Shown piece by piece: positions 40,076-50,186 of a stretch of DNA of 64,000 nt. How positions within the stretch are numbered: position 1 is the stretch's first letter; every line of letters starts with the position of its first letter. The notes below the pieces were generated by a model that was not told the DNA's origin, made no database searches, and worked only from the letters and a program-made list of their open reading frames with translations. This stretch comes from Streptomyces sp. NBC_00190 (GTDB lineage Bacteria > Actinomycetota > Actinomycetes > Streptomycetales > Streptomycetaceae): contig NZ_CP108131.1 of the NCBI RefSeq assembly GCF_036203305.1, forward strand, positions 3,534,001 through 3,598,000, written 5' to 3'. The position numbers were made by a program, and so were the translations under genes.

Positions 40076-41692
40076 CTACGGCTCCGGCGAGCGCGGCTGG
40101 GTCGACGGGATCCGGTTCACGAAGAACAGGGCGATGATCGCGGCGAGGGCGAGGATGGCCAGTGCCGCACGCAGGCCGTCGAGCCTGGCCTCGGCGTTCG
40201 CGTCCAGTGCCGCGTCGGAGACCGCCGCACTCGTGCCGGCTTCGTCGAGGGCGGTCTGGAGCTGGGCGTCGGACAGGAAGGGCGCGCCGCTCTGGAGCTC
40301 GACGGTCGCCTGGCTCTTGACGCTGTCCGGGACCGCCGGATTCGCCGTGATGCTGGTCAGGAAGGACGTGGCGAGCGCGGCGATCATGACCGATCCGGCG
40401 AGCGCCGTACCGATCGAGGCGCCGAGGTTGGTGACGGCGTTCTGTACGCCGCCGACCTCCGCACTCTGTGCCTGCGGCACCGCGGACACGGTGACCGACC
40501 CGAGCTGGGACGCGAGTGCTCCCATGCCGAGCCCGATCAGCAGGAGCGGGACGGTGACGACTTCCGCCCCGGCGTCCAGGTCGAGCGCGGCCATCAGGAC
40601 CACCGCGCCCGCCAGCAGCGCGACGATCCCGAGAAACACCACCCGCCGCGGCGAGACGTCCGGGAGGAAGCGCGGGATCAGGATCGCGGCCGCCAGCAGG
40701 CTCACCGAGAGCGGCAGGAGGCGGGCGCCTGTCTGCAGTGCCGACAGGCCCAGGGCGACGGACAGGTAGAGCGGGACGAGGAAGAACACGCCCATCTGCA
40801 CGAGGTACTGGAAGAAGAACATCGTCAGCCCGCCGCTGAGCTGCCTGTTGCGCAGCATGCCGGGATCGACGAGGGGATCCCCGCCCCGCTCCACGACCCT
40901 GGCCTCCCAGCGGAGGAAGAGCCTGATCAGCAGCAGACCCGTCAGCATCAGCCACACCGTCAGGGAGATCCCGAGCCACGCGGGCGCGTCGGGCTTCGGC
41001 CTGAACCAGCCCCATTCGTCGGACCGGAGCACGCCGTAGACGAAGAGCCCGAGCCCGAGCGCGGACAGGACGGCGCCGACGTAGTCGATGCGCCGGCGCT
41101 CACCGGGCGGGGCGTCCGCGATGCGGCGCGCGAACACGAGGATGACGAGCACCACCAGGACCTCGCCGGCGAACACCCACCGCCAGGAGAAGTACGTCGT
41201 CGCGATACCGCCGATGAGCGGCCCGAGCGCGATCGCCACGGCCCCTGCCGCCACGACGAGTCCGTAGGCGGCGGGGCGGCGTTCGACGGCGAAGTTGCCG
41301 GCGACGAGCGCCACGATCGCGGGCAGGATGAGCGACGCCCCGATTCCCTCCAGGAACGACCAGCCCAGCAGCAGCACGGTGAGGTTCGGTGCGAGCGCCG
41401 TGGTGAGGGAGCCGGCCCCGTAGATGCAGCAGCCGATCACGAACGCCCGTCTGCGGCCGATCAGCGCCCCGACCTTGCCGCCGGGGATCATGAACATCGC
41501 CATCACCAGGGTGTAGGCGGTGATGGCGCCCTGGATGCCCGTCACGGTCGTGCCCACGTCCTCGGCCACCGTGGCGATGGAGACGTTCATGACGGAGCTG
41601 TCGAGGGCCATCAGGAACTGGCCGGCCGCGAGCGTCGCCAGCACCAGTCGAGCCTTCGCCGAACTCTCGGCCGTGCCTGCCCGGGATGCCAT
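40076..41692 (-). CDS. MFS transporter, DHA2 (EmrB/QacA) family
   Basis: The 538-aa protein has about 14 helices, with motif D-like QFLMALDSSVMNVSIATVAEDVG in helix 1, motif A GGKVGALIGRRR after helix 2, and a long extracytoplasmic loop before the last helix (NPAVPDSVKSQATVELQSGAPF), a feature of this family. It should export drugs or other small molecules using the proton gradient. The ATG at 41692 is preferred; a GTG at 41716 would add eight residues. No regulator is adjacent. It is divergent from the SDR gene. Confidence 0.88.
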   Translation of the reverse strand: MASRAGTAESSAKARLVLATLAAGQFLMALDSSVMNVSIATVAEDVGTTVTGIQGAITAYTLVMAMFMIPGGKVGALIGRRRAFVIGCCIYGAGSLTTALAPNLTVLLLGWSFLEGIGASLILPAIVALVAGNFAVERRPAAYGLVVAAGAVAIALGPLIGGIATTYFSWRWVFAGEVLVVLVILVFARRIADAPPGERRRIDYVGAVLSALGLGLFVYGVLRSDEWGWFRPKPDAPAWLGISLTVWLMLTGLLLIRLFLRWEARVVERGGDPLVDPGMLRNRQLSGGLTMFFFQYLVQMGVFFLVPLYLSVALGLSALQTGARLLPLSVSLLAAAILIPRFLPDVSPRRVVFLGIVALLAGAVVLMAALDLDAGAEVVTVPLLLIGLGMGALASQLGSVTVSAVPQAQSAEVGGVQNAVTNLGASIGTALAGSVMIAALATSFLTSITANPAVPDSVKSQATVELQSGAPFLSDAQLQTALDEAGTSAAVSDAALDANAEARLDGLRAALAILALAAIIALFFVNRIPSTQPRSPEP

Positions 41693-41829
41693 GGACGCAT
41701 GCTTCCAGCCGTCCACGGGACCGCGGGGCCGACCCGCCCGGCGGTCAACCGGATGGAGGCGGCCGCCCCCGTCCTCCTCAGGGGGAGCCGCCGCCCCTCC
41801 CCTTCACATCGCCGCGCCGCCCCCGTAGC

Positions 41830-41844
41830 CTGACGGGCCGTCAG
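41830..41844. promoter_or_regulatory. 15-bp palindrome CTGACGG-G-CCGTCAG upstream of the SDR gene
   Basis: A perfect 7-1-7 palindrome 28 bp upstream of the SDR start and between divergent genes. Closely similar TGACGGNCCGTCA sequences are known upstream of actinobacterial SDR and acyl-CoA genes and behave as TetR-family operators; here no such regulator gene is adjacent. Confidence 0.55.
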
Positions 41845-41871
41845 GTCAGTGCGTCCGCCTGGAGGCTCGTC

Positions 41872-42654
41872 ATGCTGCTGCAAGGGAAGACCGTCATCGT
41901 CTCCGGAGTCGGGGCCGGGCTCGGGCACCAGGTGGCCGCCGCCGTCGTGCGCGACGGCGGGAACGCCGTCCTCGGGGCGCGCACCGAGGCCAATCTGGCC
42001 AAGTCCGCCGCCGAGATCGACCCCGGGGGCGCGCACACCGCCCATCTGGCCACCGACATCGGCGACGAGCGGCAGTGCGAGGCCCTGGCCGAGCTGGCGC
42101 GGACGCGGTTCGGCCGGATCGACGCGGTCGTGCACGTCGCCGCCTTGGACTCGTACTTCGGCGGCCTCCAGGACGCCGACTTCCGGACCTGGCAGCAGAT
42201 CATCGACGTGAACCTGCTCGGGACCCTGCGCATGACCCGGGCCTGCCTGCCCGCGCTCAAGGAACACGGCGGGTCCGTCGTGATCATCGGGACGCAGTCC
42301 GCGGTCGCCGCGCCGAACGAGGTCCAACAGGCCGCCTACGCCGCCTCCAAGGGGGCCCTGACCTCCGCCATGTACTCCATGGCACGCGAGCTCGGCCCCC
42401 ACCGGATCCGGGTCAACACCGTGCTGCCCGGCTGGATGTGGGGGCCGCCGGTGCAGGCCTTCGTCACCTTCTCCGCCCACACCGAGGGCGTCCCCGAGGC
42501 CGAGGTCCACGCCCGCCTCACCGAGCGCATGGCACTGCCCGACCTCGCCACCGACGGGGACGTCGCCGACGCCGCCGTCTTCTTCGCCTCCGACCGGGCG
42601 CGGGCGATAACCGGCCAGTCATTGCTGGTCAACGCCGGTGAGCTGATGAGATGA
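41872..42654 (+). CDS. Short-chain dehydrogenase/reductase
   Basis: The 260-aa classical SDR has the dinucleotide motif GVGAGLGHQ (residues 12-20), VNLLGTLRMT after the HVAALDSYFG segment, and the active-site YAASKG with the catalytic serine near IIGTQSAVAA. The C-terminal TGQSLLVNAGELMR is typical of SDRs active on steroids or CoA-linked alcohols. The ATG is well placed after GGAGG. It should interconvert an alcohol and a ketone with NAD(P); the substrate is unknown. Confidence 0.9.
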   Translation: MLLQGKTVIVSGVGAGLGHQVAAAVVRDGGNAVLGARTEANLAKSAAEIDPGGAHTAHLATDIGDERQCEALAELARTRFGRIDAVVHVAALDSYFGGLQDADFRTWQQIIDVNLLGTLRMTRACLPALKEHGGSVVIIGTQSAVAAPNEVQQAAYAASKGALTSAMYSMARELGPHRIRVNTVLPGWMWGPPVQAFVTFSAHTEGVPEAEVHARLTERMALPDLATDGDVADAAVFFASDRARAITGQSLLVNAGELMR

Positions 42655-42705
42655 GCCATCCCACAGCCGCCCCGCGACGGGAACGTCGGATCGTATGCTC
42701 GGCCC

Positions 42706-45282
42706 ATGACCACTCCGAGTGACGCTCCGACCGAAAACGCGATGCGCCGTGCGCTCCGGCGGGCCCGCGACGGCGTCGCGCTCGACGCGACCGAGGCGGC
42801 CGTACTCCTCCAGGCGCGCGGCGAGGCCCTGGGGGACCTCGCCGCCTCCGCCGCACGGGTAAGGGACGCCGGGCTCGCCGCCGCCGGGCGGCCCGGTGTC
42901 ATCACCTACTCCCGCAAGGTCTTCATCCCCCTCACCCGCCTCTGCCGCGACAAGTGCCACTACTGCACCTTCGTCACCGTCCCCGGCAAGCTGCGCAAGA
43001 GCGGCCACGGCCTGTACCTCTCCCCCGACGAGGTCCTCGACATCGCCCGCCAGGGCGCGGCCATGGGATGCAAGGAAGCCCTCTTCACCCTCGGAGACCG
43101 CCCCGAGGACCGCTGGCCCGAGGCCCGCGAGTGGCTCGACGCGCACGGCTACGACGACACCCTCGCCTACGTGCGCGCCATGGCCATCCGCGTGCTGGAG
43201 GAGACGGGCCTGCTGCCGCACCTCAACCCGGGCGTCATGACCTGGTCCGACCTCCAGCGCCTCAAGCCCGTCGCCCCGTCCATGGGCATGATGCTGGAGA
43301 CCACCGCCACACGTCTGTGGTCCGAGCCGGGCGGCCCCCATCACGGCTCCCCCGACAAGGAGCCGGCCGTGCGGCTGCGGGTGCTGGAGGACGCCGGACG
43401 CTCGAACGTCCCCTTCACCACCGGCGTCCTCATCGGCATCGGCGAGTCCTACGAGGAGCGCGCCGACGCCTTCTTCGAGCTGCGCCGCATCCAGCGCAGC
43501 TACCACGGCATCCAGGAGGTCATCGTCCAGAACTTCCGCGCCAAGCCGGACACCGCGATGCGCGGCATGCCGGACGCGGAGCTGGAGGAACTGGCCGCGG
43601 CCATCGCCGTCGCCCGGCACATCCTGGGCCCGAGCGCCCGGATCCAGGCGCCGCCGAACCTGGTGGACGCCGAGTACGCGCTGCTCATCGGCGCGGGCAT
43701 CGACGACTGGGGCGGGGTCTCCCCGCTCACCCCCGACCACGTCAACCCCGAGCGCCCCTGGCCGCACATCGAGGAGCTGGCCTCGCGGACCGCCGCCGCC
43801 GGCTTCGAGCTGCGCGAACGCCTCACGATCTACCCCGAGTTCCTCCAGCGCGGCGAGCCCTGGCTGGACCCCCGGCTGCTGCCGCACGTACGCGCGCTGG
43901 CCGACGGACAGACCGGGCTCGCGGACGAGTCGGCGCAGGTCGTGGGGCGGCCGTGGCAGGAGCCTGACGAGGGCTTCAGCGCGTACGGGCGCACCGATCT
44001 GCACGCCACCATCGACACCGAGGGCCGCACCGGCGACCGCCGGGAGGACTTCGACGACGTCTACGGCGACTGGGAGGCGCTGCGCGAGGCCGCCGCGCCG
44101 GGCATGGTGCCGGAGCGCATCGACACCGACGTACGGGCCGCCCTCGCGCAGGCCGCCGACGACCCGACGAAGCTGACGGACGCGCAGGCCCTGGCTCTGC
44201 TGCACGCGGACGGCCCGGCGCTGGACGCCCTGTGCCGGATCGCGGACGACCTGCGGAAGTCGGTCGTGGGCGACGAGGTCACGTACATCGTCACCCGCAA
44301 CATCAACTTCACCAACGTCTGCTACACCGGCTGCCGCTTCTGCGCCTTCGCGCAGCGCCGCACGGACGCCGACGCCTACACGCTCTCCCTGGACCAGGTC
44401 GCCGACCGCGCCGCGCAGGCCTGGGACGTCGGCGCGGTCGAGGTCTGCATGCAGGGCGGCATCCACCCGGACCTGCCCGGGACGGCCTACTTCGACATCG
44501 CGCGCGCGGTGAAGCAGCGGGTCCCCGGCATGCACGTGCACGCCTTCTCGCCGATGGAGGTCGTCAACGGCGCCACGCGTACGGGGATGTCCGTACGGGA
44601 CTGGCTGACGGCGGCCAAGGAGGCCGGGCTGGACTCGATCCCGGGGACGGCGGCGGAGATCCTGGACGACGAGGTCCGCTGGGTGCTGACCAAGGGCAAG
44701 CTCCCGACGGCGGACTGGATCGACGTCATCACGACGGCGCACGAGCTCGGGATCCGGTCCTCGTCCACGATGATGTACGGGCACGTGGACCAGCCGCGGC
44801 ACTGGCTCGGCCACTTCCGCACGCTGGCCCGGATCCAGCAGCAGACGGGCGGTTTCACGGAGTTCGTGACGCTTCCGTTCATCCACACCAACGCGCCCGT
44901 GTACCTGGCGGGCATCGCCCGGCCCGGTCCCACGGTCCGCGACAACCGGGCGGTGACGGCGATGGCCCGGATCCTGCTCCACCCGCACATCCCCAACATC
45001 CAGACCAGCTGGGTCAAGCTCGGGGCGGAGGGCGCGGCCGAGATGCTCCGGTCCGGGGCCAACGACCTCGGAGGGACGCTGATGGAGGAGACCATCTCAC
45101 GGATGGCGGGGTCGAGTTACGGCTCGTACAAGTCGGTGCAGGACCTGATCGCCGTGGCGGAGGCGGCGGGGCGGCCCGCCAAGGCCCGTACGACGCTGTA
45201 CGGGGAGGTGCCGCGGGAGCGCCAGGACGCGGCGCGCGCCTCGGACGGGCACCTGCCGGAGCTGCTGCCGGTGCTGGACTGA
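42706..45282 (+). CDS. fbiC: FO synthase (bifunctional CofG/CofH radical SAM enzyme)
   Basis: The 858-aa fusion joins two radical SAM halves. The N-terminal CofG-like domain carries Cys80, Cys84 and Cys87 in [10 protein letters not shown] and the C-terminal CofH-like domain Cys539, Cys543 and Cys546 in [10 protein letters not shown]. Together they make 7,8-didemethyl-8-hydroxy-5-deazariboflavin, the F420 chromophore, from tyrosine and a pyrimidine intermediate. Length and domain order match actinobacterial FbiC. The ATG follows a weak ribosome site. An LLM-type oxidoreductase that may use F420 lies 3 kb downstream. Confidence 0.97.
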   Translation: MTTPSDAPTENAMRRALRRARDGVALDATEAAVLLQARGEALGDLAASAARVRDAGLAAAGRPGVITYSRKVFIPLTRLCRDKCHYCTFVTVPGKLRKSGHGLYLSPDEVLDIARQGAAMGCKEALFTLGDRPEDRWPEAREWLDAHGYDDTLAYVRAMAIRVLEETGLLPHLNPGVMTWSDLQRLKPVAPSMGMMLETTATRLWSEPGGPHHGSPDKEPAVRLRVLEDAGRSNVPFTTGVLIGIGESYEERADAFFELRRIQRSYHGIQEVIVQNFRAKPDTAMRGMPDAELEELAAAIAVARHILGPSARIQAPPNLVDAEYALLIGAGIDDWGGVSPLTPDHVNPERPWPHIEELASRTAAAGFELRERLTIYPEFLQRGEPWLDPRLLPHVRALADGQTGLADESAQVVGRPWQEPDEGFSAYGRTDLHATIDTEGRTGDRREDFDDVYGDWEALREAAAPGMVPERIDTDVRAALAQAADDPTKLTDAQALALLHADGPALDALCRIADDLRKSVVGDEVTYIVTRNINFTNVCYTGCRFCAFAQRRTDADAYTLSLDQVADRAAQAWDVGAVEVCMQGGIHPDLPGTAYFDIARAVKQRVPGMHVHAFSPMEVVNGATRTGMSVRDWLTAAKEAGLDSIPGTAAEILDDEVRWVLTKGKLPTADWIDVITTAHELGIRSSSTMMYGHVDQPRHWLGHFRTLARIQQQTGGFTEFVTLPFIHTNAPVYLAGIARPGPTVRDNRAVTAMARILLHPHIPNIQTSWVKLGAEGAAEMLRSGANDLGGTLMEETISRMAGSSYGSYKSVQDLIAVAEAAGRPAKARTTLYGEVPRERQDAARASDGHLPELLPVLD

Positions 45283-45361
45283 CCGGACCGGCGGGACCGG
45301 GCGGTACGCGCGGGAGCCCGGCCGGGGGGGGCGGCCGCGCTCCTGCGCTGCGCCGGGCGGG

Positions 45362-46441
45362 TCAGCCGACGAGCAGGTCCTTCTTGAGCTGCGCCAGCTC
45401 GTGGGCGTCGATGCCGAGCCCGTCCTTCAGGTAGCGGCCGAAGGAGCCGTACGTGGCGTCGACCTCGTCGTAGCCCGCGTTCAGGTACTCGGGGCGGACG
45501 TCGAGCATCGGCTTGTAGACGGCGGCCTGCGGGGCGGGCAGGCGGGAGAGGATCGCGTCGTTGGCGGCCTTGCGGTAGTCGTTGCTGGCCAGGTAGTCGG
45601 CCTCGACGGTCTCGCGGGGCACGCCGAGGGCGGTCAGCAGGGCGGCGTTCGCCCAGCCGGTGCGGTCCTTGCCGGCGGTGCAGTGGAACAGGACGGTGCG
45701 GCTGCGGTCGTGGTGGGCGACCTCCTGGATCCCGTCGAGGACCTGGGTGTACGCCTTCTTGCCGCCCTCGCCGGAGACCATCGCCCGTTCGGCGCCGATC
45801 ATGGCCTGGACGGACTCGTCGGGGGTCTTGGGCATGGTCTGGAAGGAGCCGGAGCCGGCGAAGACGTCGGCGACGACGTAGGAGGTGCCCGCGGGGACCT
45901 TGTCGGCGTCCTTGGTGCGCTCGTCCTGCATGCGCAGGTCGAAGACCGTCTTGACGCGCAGGCGCTGGAGCTTGGCCAGGTCGTTCTCGGTCAGCTTGTT
46001 GAGGGCGTCGGAGCGGTAGACCTCGCCCATCTTGACCCACTGGCCGGTGGTGGTGCGGTAGCCGCCCGCGTCGCGGAAGTTGGCGGTGCCGTCCAGCTTG
46101 ATCAGACGGTCGGCGAGGTGCAGGCCCCGGCCGTGCTGCGGCTCGAAGTCGAACCACTGGCGGTCGGCGGCGGGCAGCCCGGTGACCACGGCCCGGCCCT
46201 GGGCTCCGCCCTTGGCGACGACCTTGCCGTTCGCCTTGATCTCGACCCGCTTGGTGCCCTGGGCCTTCCACTTCAGGGTGAAGGAACCATCGGCACCGGC
46301 GGTGACGGTGGCCTCGGTGAACGGGACGGCGGCGGACCGGTCGTGCCGGTCCCAGCCGCCGGCGGAGGCGAGGGGGGCCGCGATCAGGGAAGCGGTGACG
46401 GCGGAGGCGACGACGGTCGCGGCGAGGAGTGCCTTCTTCAT
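45362..46441 (-). CDS. Secreted tyrosine/serine protein phosphatase
   Basis: The 359-aa protein has a Sec signal peptide (KKALLAATVVASAVTASLIAAPLASA, residues 2-27), an N-terminal beta-sandwich-like domain (about 40-100), and a phosphatase domain beginning NFRDAGGYRT with the active-site loop HCTAGKDRTGWA, the CX5R signature of the bacterial tyrosine phosphatase family related to PtpB/Iph. It acts outside the cell, on phosphoproteins or phospho-lipids such as phosphoinositides; which one is unknown. It converges on the fbiC gene. Confidence 0.9.
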   Translation of the reverse strand: MKKALLAATVVASAVTASLIAAPLASAGGWDRHDRSAAVPFTEATVTAGADGSFTLKWKAQGTKRVEIKANGKVVAKGGAQGRAVVTGLPAADRQWFDFEPQHGRGLHLADRLIKLDGTANFRDAGGYRTTTGQWVKMGEVYRSDALNKLTENDLAKLQRLRVKTVFDLRMQDERTKDADKVPAGTSYVVADVFAGSGSFQTMPKTPDESVQAMIGAERAMVSGEGGKKAYTQVLDGIQEVAHHDRSRTVLFHCTAGKDRTGWANAALLTALGVPRETVEADYLASNDYRKAANDAILSRLPAPQAAVYKPMLDVRPEYLNAGYDEVDATYGSFGRYLKDGLGIDAHELAQLKKDLLVG

Positions 46442-46686
46442 GCCTGTGAGGCTGGGCGGCCACAAAGAACGACGGATGAATGACGCATGGCCGAAAACAG
46501 CACCTCCGAAGGCAAGTGGCAAAACGTGCCATCGGCCAGGGTGGCGGCCGGAAGTGTTCGGGTTCCAGCCGTTCTGCGCTCTCATACGGGCCGCTTGACG
46601 GACTCCCTCCGGACGCGGCCGAAGGTGTCCACTACAGTGCCCGCCAGTGCTGTCGCGGGGACGGTGGCCTGCACGGGCGGGGGACG

Positions 46687-48009
46687 GTGAGGTCGGTGGA
46701 CGAGTCGATCGGGGCTGGTGCGGTGGTCATCCATGGCGCGGCGGGCGGTACCGACACACCCGGCCGACCGGCCTTCGCGAGCCGGCCGGGCCCGCCGGGG
46801 CAGATGGTCCAGGCGGGGCAGATGTACCCGGCGGGGCAGATGAGCCAGGCCGGTCCTTCCGGACCCACGGACGGCCGCGGCATGCGCACCGTCTCCTCGA
46901 ACACCGGCCTGTGGGGCCGCGCCGAGCAGCAGGACTTCCGCAGCCGCGTCCGCGGCACGCTCCTCGGCTCCGCCCTCGGCGACACCCTGGGCGCGCCCCT
47001 CGCCGGCCGTTCCCTCGACGCGATCCGCGAGATCCACGGCTCCCAGGGCCTGACCCACCCCGTACCCGTCCACGGCCGCTGCGGCGCCGTCACCGCCGCC
47101 ACCCAGCTCACCCTCTTCACCGTGGACGGCCTCATACGGGCCCACGTGCGCCGCGACACCGGCGCCTGGCACCCGCCCACCGACGTCCACCGCGCCTACC
47201 TCCGCTGGGCGGCCACCCAGCACGACTGGGGCCCCGACGAGCGCCGCTCGGACAACGGCTGGCTCGCGCAGGAGGAGTGGCTCTACGCCCGCCGCGACCC
47301 GGCCCGCGCCTGCATGACGGGCTTCGCCGACGGTCTCCTCGGCACCCTCGCCCACCCGAAGAACCCCACCGCCCGGGACGCCGCCGCCACCGCCCGCTCG
47401 GCCCCCTTCGGGCTGCTGGTCGGCTGGGAGCCCGCCCTGGTCCTCCAGCTCGCCGTCGAATGCGCGACGCAGAGCCACGGCCACCCCACCGCGTACCTCT
47501 CGGCCGGGGCCTTCGCCGTGATCGTCCACGGCCTGACCCGGGGCGAATCCCTCGACTCCGCCGTCCAGCGCGCCCTCGGGCTGCTGGGCTCCCGTCCCGG
47601 CCACCAGCCCGTCACCGACGCCCTCCAGCACGCGCTGTCGGCGGTCACCCAGGGCGTGCCGGGCTCCCACGTCGTCGAGGCCCTCACCACCGGCGCCGGT
47701 CACGACGCCGAGGACGCCCTGGCCATCGCCGTCTACTGCGCCCTGGTCGCCGAGGACATCGCCCACGGCCTGCGCCTCGCCGTCAACCACGGCGGGGACT
47801 CCATCGCGGCCGGCGCCCTGTGCGGGGCGCTGCTCGGCGCCCTCCATGGCGAGACGGCCCTCCCGGCCGCCTGGCTCGCCGACCTCGAAGGCCGCCCCAC
47901 GGTCCTGGAGCTCGCCGACGACTTCGCCCTGGAGATGACCCAGGGCCCGGCCCTCCACGGCCCGTCCCTGGCATCCCCCGCCTGGCTGTCCCGCTACCCG
48001 CGCGGCTAA
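46687..48009 (+). CDS. ADP-ribosylglycohydrolase-family protein
   Basis: The 440-aa protein has the ADP-ribosylglycohydrolase (DraG/ARH) pattern: RVRGTLLGSALGDTLGAPLAG at about residues 90-110 and the metal-binding segment AVNHGGDSIAAGALCGALLGA near residue 370. It should remove ADP-ribose from a protein or other target using two magnesium ions. Residues 1-85 are a Pro/Gly/Gln-rich extension with QAGQM-type repeats. I chose the GTG at 46687; GTG 46696 or an internal ATG at about residue 67 are possible. Confidence 0.85.
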   Translation: MRSVDESIGAGAVVIHGAAGGTDTPGRPAFASRPGPPGQMVQAGQMYPAGQMSQAGPSGPTDGRGMRTVSSNTGLWGRAEQQDFRSRVRGTLLGSALGDTLGAPLAGRSLDAIREIHGSQGLTHPVPVHGRCGAVTAATQLTLFTVDGLIRAHVRRDTGAWHPPTDVHRAYLRWAATQHDWGPDERRSDNGWLAQEEWLYARRDPARACMTGFADGLLGTLAHPKNPTARDAAATARSAPFGLLVGWEPALVLQLAVECATQSHGHPTAYLSAGAFAVIVHGLTRGESLDSAVQRALGLLGSRPGHQPVTDALQHALSAVTQGVPGSHVVEALTTGAGHDAEDALAIAVYCALVAEDIAHGLRLAVNHGGDSIAAGALCGALLGALHGETALPAAWLADLEGRPTVLELADDFALEMTQGPALHGPSLASPAWLSRYPRG

Positions 48010-48049
48010 GCGGCCTCGGGGACGTGCCGTACTTCCCCGAGGCCGCTTA
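48007..48049. terminator. Hairpin terminator, 16-bp perfect stem
   Basis: TAAGCGGCCTCGGGGA, which includes the stop codon of the upstream gene, pairs perfectly with TCCCCGAGGCCGCTTA around an 11-nt loop. Confidence 0.88.
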
Positions 48050-48185
48050 AACCGCGGTCGGCCGCCGCTCGGCCGCCTGGCCGAATTCGACCTCGATCCC
48101 GAGGACTTGGGGGCGGATGCGCCCTGCCGTGTGCAGGGGGAACGCCGTACCTTGACTGTCCCACGTCTCGGAGGTGCCAGAAGCC

Positions 48186-49046
48186 ATGCGGATCGCCACG
48201 ACCATCTTCCTCACCGACCGCACCGTCTCGCCCGTGCGTCTCGCGCGGAGTCTGGAGGAGCGGGGGTTCTCCGGGCTGTATCTGCCCGAGCACACCCACA
48301 TCCCCGTCTCCCGCAACACCGCCGCGCCCATGGGCGGTGAGCTCCCCGAGATGTACGGGCGCACCCTCGACCCCTTCGTGGCCCTCGGGCAGGCCGCCGC
48401 GGTGACCGAGCGGCTGCACCTCGGTACCGGCATCACGCTCGTCGCCCAGCACGACCCGATCGACCTCGCCAAGCAGGTCGCCACCCTGGACCACCTCTCG
48501 GGCGGCCGCGTCACCCTCGGCGTCGGCTACGGGTGGAACGTCGAGGAGGCCGCCGACCACGGCGTCGAGTGGCGCACGCGCCGCGAGCTCGTCCGGGACC
48601 GGATGGCGCTGATGCGCGCCCTGTGGGCGCCCGAGCCGACGGCCTACGTCGGCGAGTACTCCTCCGTCCAGGCCAGCCACGCCCACCCGAAGCCGGCCCA
48701 GGCGCCGCGCGAACTCGGCCCCGGCGTGCCCCTGTACGGCCCCCGTACGCTGATGGGCGGCCAGGCCGGCCCGAAGCTGTTCGCCGCCGTCGCCGACCAC
48801 GCCGACGGCTGGCTCCCCATCGGCGGCGGCGGCCTCACCGAGTCGCTGCCGGTGCTGCGCCAGGTCTGGGAGACCGCCGGGCGCGACCCGAAGACCCTCC
48901 AGGTGGTCCCGTACGCCGTCCAGCCCAGCCCCGGGAAGCTCGCCCACTACGCCGATCTCGGAATCGAGGAGGTCGTCCTCCAACTCCCCTCGGCCCGGGA
49001 GGCGGAGGTCCTGCGCGCGCTGGACGACTTCGCCCAGTACCTGTGA
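48186..49046 (+). CDS. LLM-class, probably F420-dependent oxidoreductase
   Basis: The 286-aa protein is a luciferase-like TIM-barrel enzyme: FTD-like LTDRTVSPVRLARSLEERGFSGLYLPEHTHIP, TERLHLGTGITLVAQHDPIDLAKQVATLDHLSGGR with GVGYGWN, and a C-terminal GIEEVVLQLPS. The family pattern fits F420-dependent members of actinobacteria, in line with fbiC close by. ATG 48186 is used; an in-frame GTG 12 bp upstream overlaps the ribosome site GGAGG. The substrate is unknown. Confidence 0.87.
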   Translation: MRIATTIFLTDRTVSPVRLARSLEERGFSGLYLPEHTHIPVSRNTAAPMGGELPEMYGRTLDPFVALGQAAAVTERLHLGTGITLVAQHDPIDLAKQVATLDHLSGGRVTLGVGYGWNVEEAADHGVEWRTRRELVRDRMALMRALWAPEPTAYVGEYSSVQASHAHPKPAQAPRELGPGVPLYGPRTLMGGQAGPKLFAAVADHADGWLPIGGGGLTESLPVLRQVWETAGRDPKTLQVVPYAVQPSPGKLAHYADLGIEEVVLQLPSAREAEVLRALDDFAQYL

Positions 49047-49090
49047 AACCCCCTCGACGGCACGGCTCCGCCTCGCCGACCATGGTCGGC

Positions 49091-49342
49091 ATGCCAGGCC
49101 AGCGCAAACGCAAGCAGCGACGTCTCCGGGAGGCGGACCGGCGCTCCCTCCCGGTGGGACCGGGCCGGTGGGAGACGCTCCTTTCCACCGAGGACCACGA
49201 GGAGTTCCGGACCTTCGTCCACCGCATGTACGCGCAGGGCCTCGCCACCGACCCGAACCTCGTGCGGCTGGACCAGTTCTGCGGCCGCCTGCAGCACCCG
49301 ACCACCTACCGGGTCAGCGTCTTCGTCCCCGCGCCTGCATAG
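49091..49342 (+). CDS. Small basic protein of unknown function
   Basis: The 83-aa product begins PGQRKRKQRRLREADR and ends in LQHPTTYRVSVFVPAPA. It is conserved in pattern with actinobacterial proteins of similar size (RWETLxxTxD... FCGRLxxPTTYRxSxFV), which have no assigned role. The ATG at 49082 is an alternative. A 16-bp palindrome (GCCGAC-CATG-GTCGGC, 49075-49090) sits directly on the start and may influence expression. Confidence 0.7.
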   Translation: MPGQRKRKQRRLREADRRSLPVGPGRWETLLSTEDHEEFRTFVHRMYAQGLATDPNLVRLDQFCGRLQHPTTYRVSVFVPAPA

Positions 49343-49384
49343 GGTGGGGGCGAATCGCACACGACGTGGGTGGAGGGGGCCGGG

Positions 49385-50092
49385 GTGGACGAGACCCGGA
49401 TGGCCGAGCGCAGGAAGCGGGCTTTCGAGGGCCTTCCACCGGGTCCGGCGCGGACCCGGAACAGCCTGCTCTGGGCCGCGCTGATTCCGGTGACGGCCAC
49501 GTTCGGCGGCTTCCTCGCCCAGTACCCGTACGGCCTGCTCTGGCTCGGCGTGCTCCTCGTGCTCGCCGCGGCCGGGACCGGCGCGGCCGTGGCGGGTACG
49601 GGCTGGAACCGGGCGGGAGTCGCCACGGTCGTCGGCTTCGGGACCATGGCACTGGGCGTCTTCGCCGGTCCCAGCCTGTACGAGGCCTACGCGATGCGGC
49701 TCGGCGAGCGGGTCGACGCGGTGGTCATCGAAACCGGTGAGCGGACCAACTTCAAGGGGGACGCCCGGTCCTTCTGCCGCGTGGCCGACCCCTCGGGCAC
49801 CGTCCGGGAACTCGGTCAACAGCAGAACTGCTACGGCGAGTTCACGCGGGGCCAGCACGTCGTCCTCTTCGAGGACCCGCTCGGCCTCCTCGACCCGAGG
49901 GTCGAGGCCACCGGCGACCGCACCCTCGACCCCCTCGGCCCGGGCATCAGCGGAGGCCTCTTCCTCCTGGTCGGCGCGTCCATGTTCTCGGGCGGCATGC
50001 GACGCCGCTCGGACCGGGACATCCTGGAGCGGCAACGCCGCGGGCGCGGCCTGCCCCGGCCGTCCGCGCCGCCTTCGCAGCGGACCACGTGA
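49385..50092 (+). CDS. Membrane protein with two N-terminal helices and a C-terminal helix, DUF3592-like
   Basis: The 235-aa protein has helices near residues 27-50, 52-72 and 77-95, then an extracytoplasmic domain EAYAMRLGERVDAVVIETGERTNFKGDARSFCRVADPSG..., with a pair of cysteines, and a last helix near residues 180-200 (GISGGLFLLVGASMFSGG). The central VDAVVIETG...V pattern resembles DUF3592 proteins of unknown function. The GTG at 49385 is chosen because GGAGGGGG precedes it; a GTG at 49370 is also in frame. Confidence 0.65.
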   Translation: MDETRMAERRKRAFEGLPPGPARTRNSLLWAALIPVTATFGGFLAQYPYGLLWLGVLLVLAAAGTGAAVAGTGWNRAGVATVVGFGTMALGVFAGPSLYEAYAMRLGERVDAVVIETGERTNFKGDARSFCRVADPSGTVRELGQQQNCYGEFTRGQHVVLFEDPLGLLDPRVEATGDRTLDPLGPGISGGLFLLVGASMFSGGMRRRSDRDILERQRRGRGLPRPSAPPSQRTT

Positions 50093-50126
50093 GACGGGGC
50101 AGCCCGGATCCGCGTGCACGGGAAAT

Positions 50127-50170
50127 GACGAGGGGCCCGGCCGATGTCACGATCGGCCGGGCCCCTCGTC
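50127..50170. terminator. Bidirectional terminator, 19-bp perfect stem
   Basis: Arms 50127-50145 and 50152-50170 are exact complements around GTCACG, between the convergent genes ending at 50092 and 50187. Confidence 0.9.
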
Positions 50171-50186
50171 GTACCGCGCCCCGTCG

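Noticed and set aside
49075..49090. Perfect 16-bp palindrome on a start codon as a separate operator
   Set aside because: It is short, GC-rich and includes CCATGG, so chance is likely; recorded only within the gene entry.
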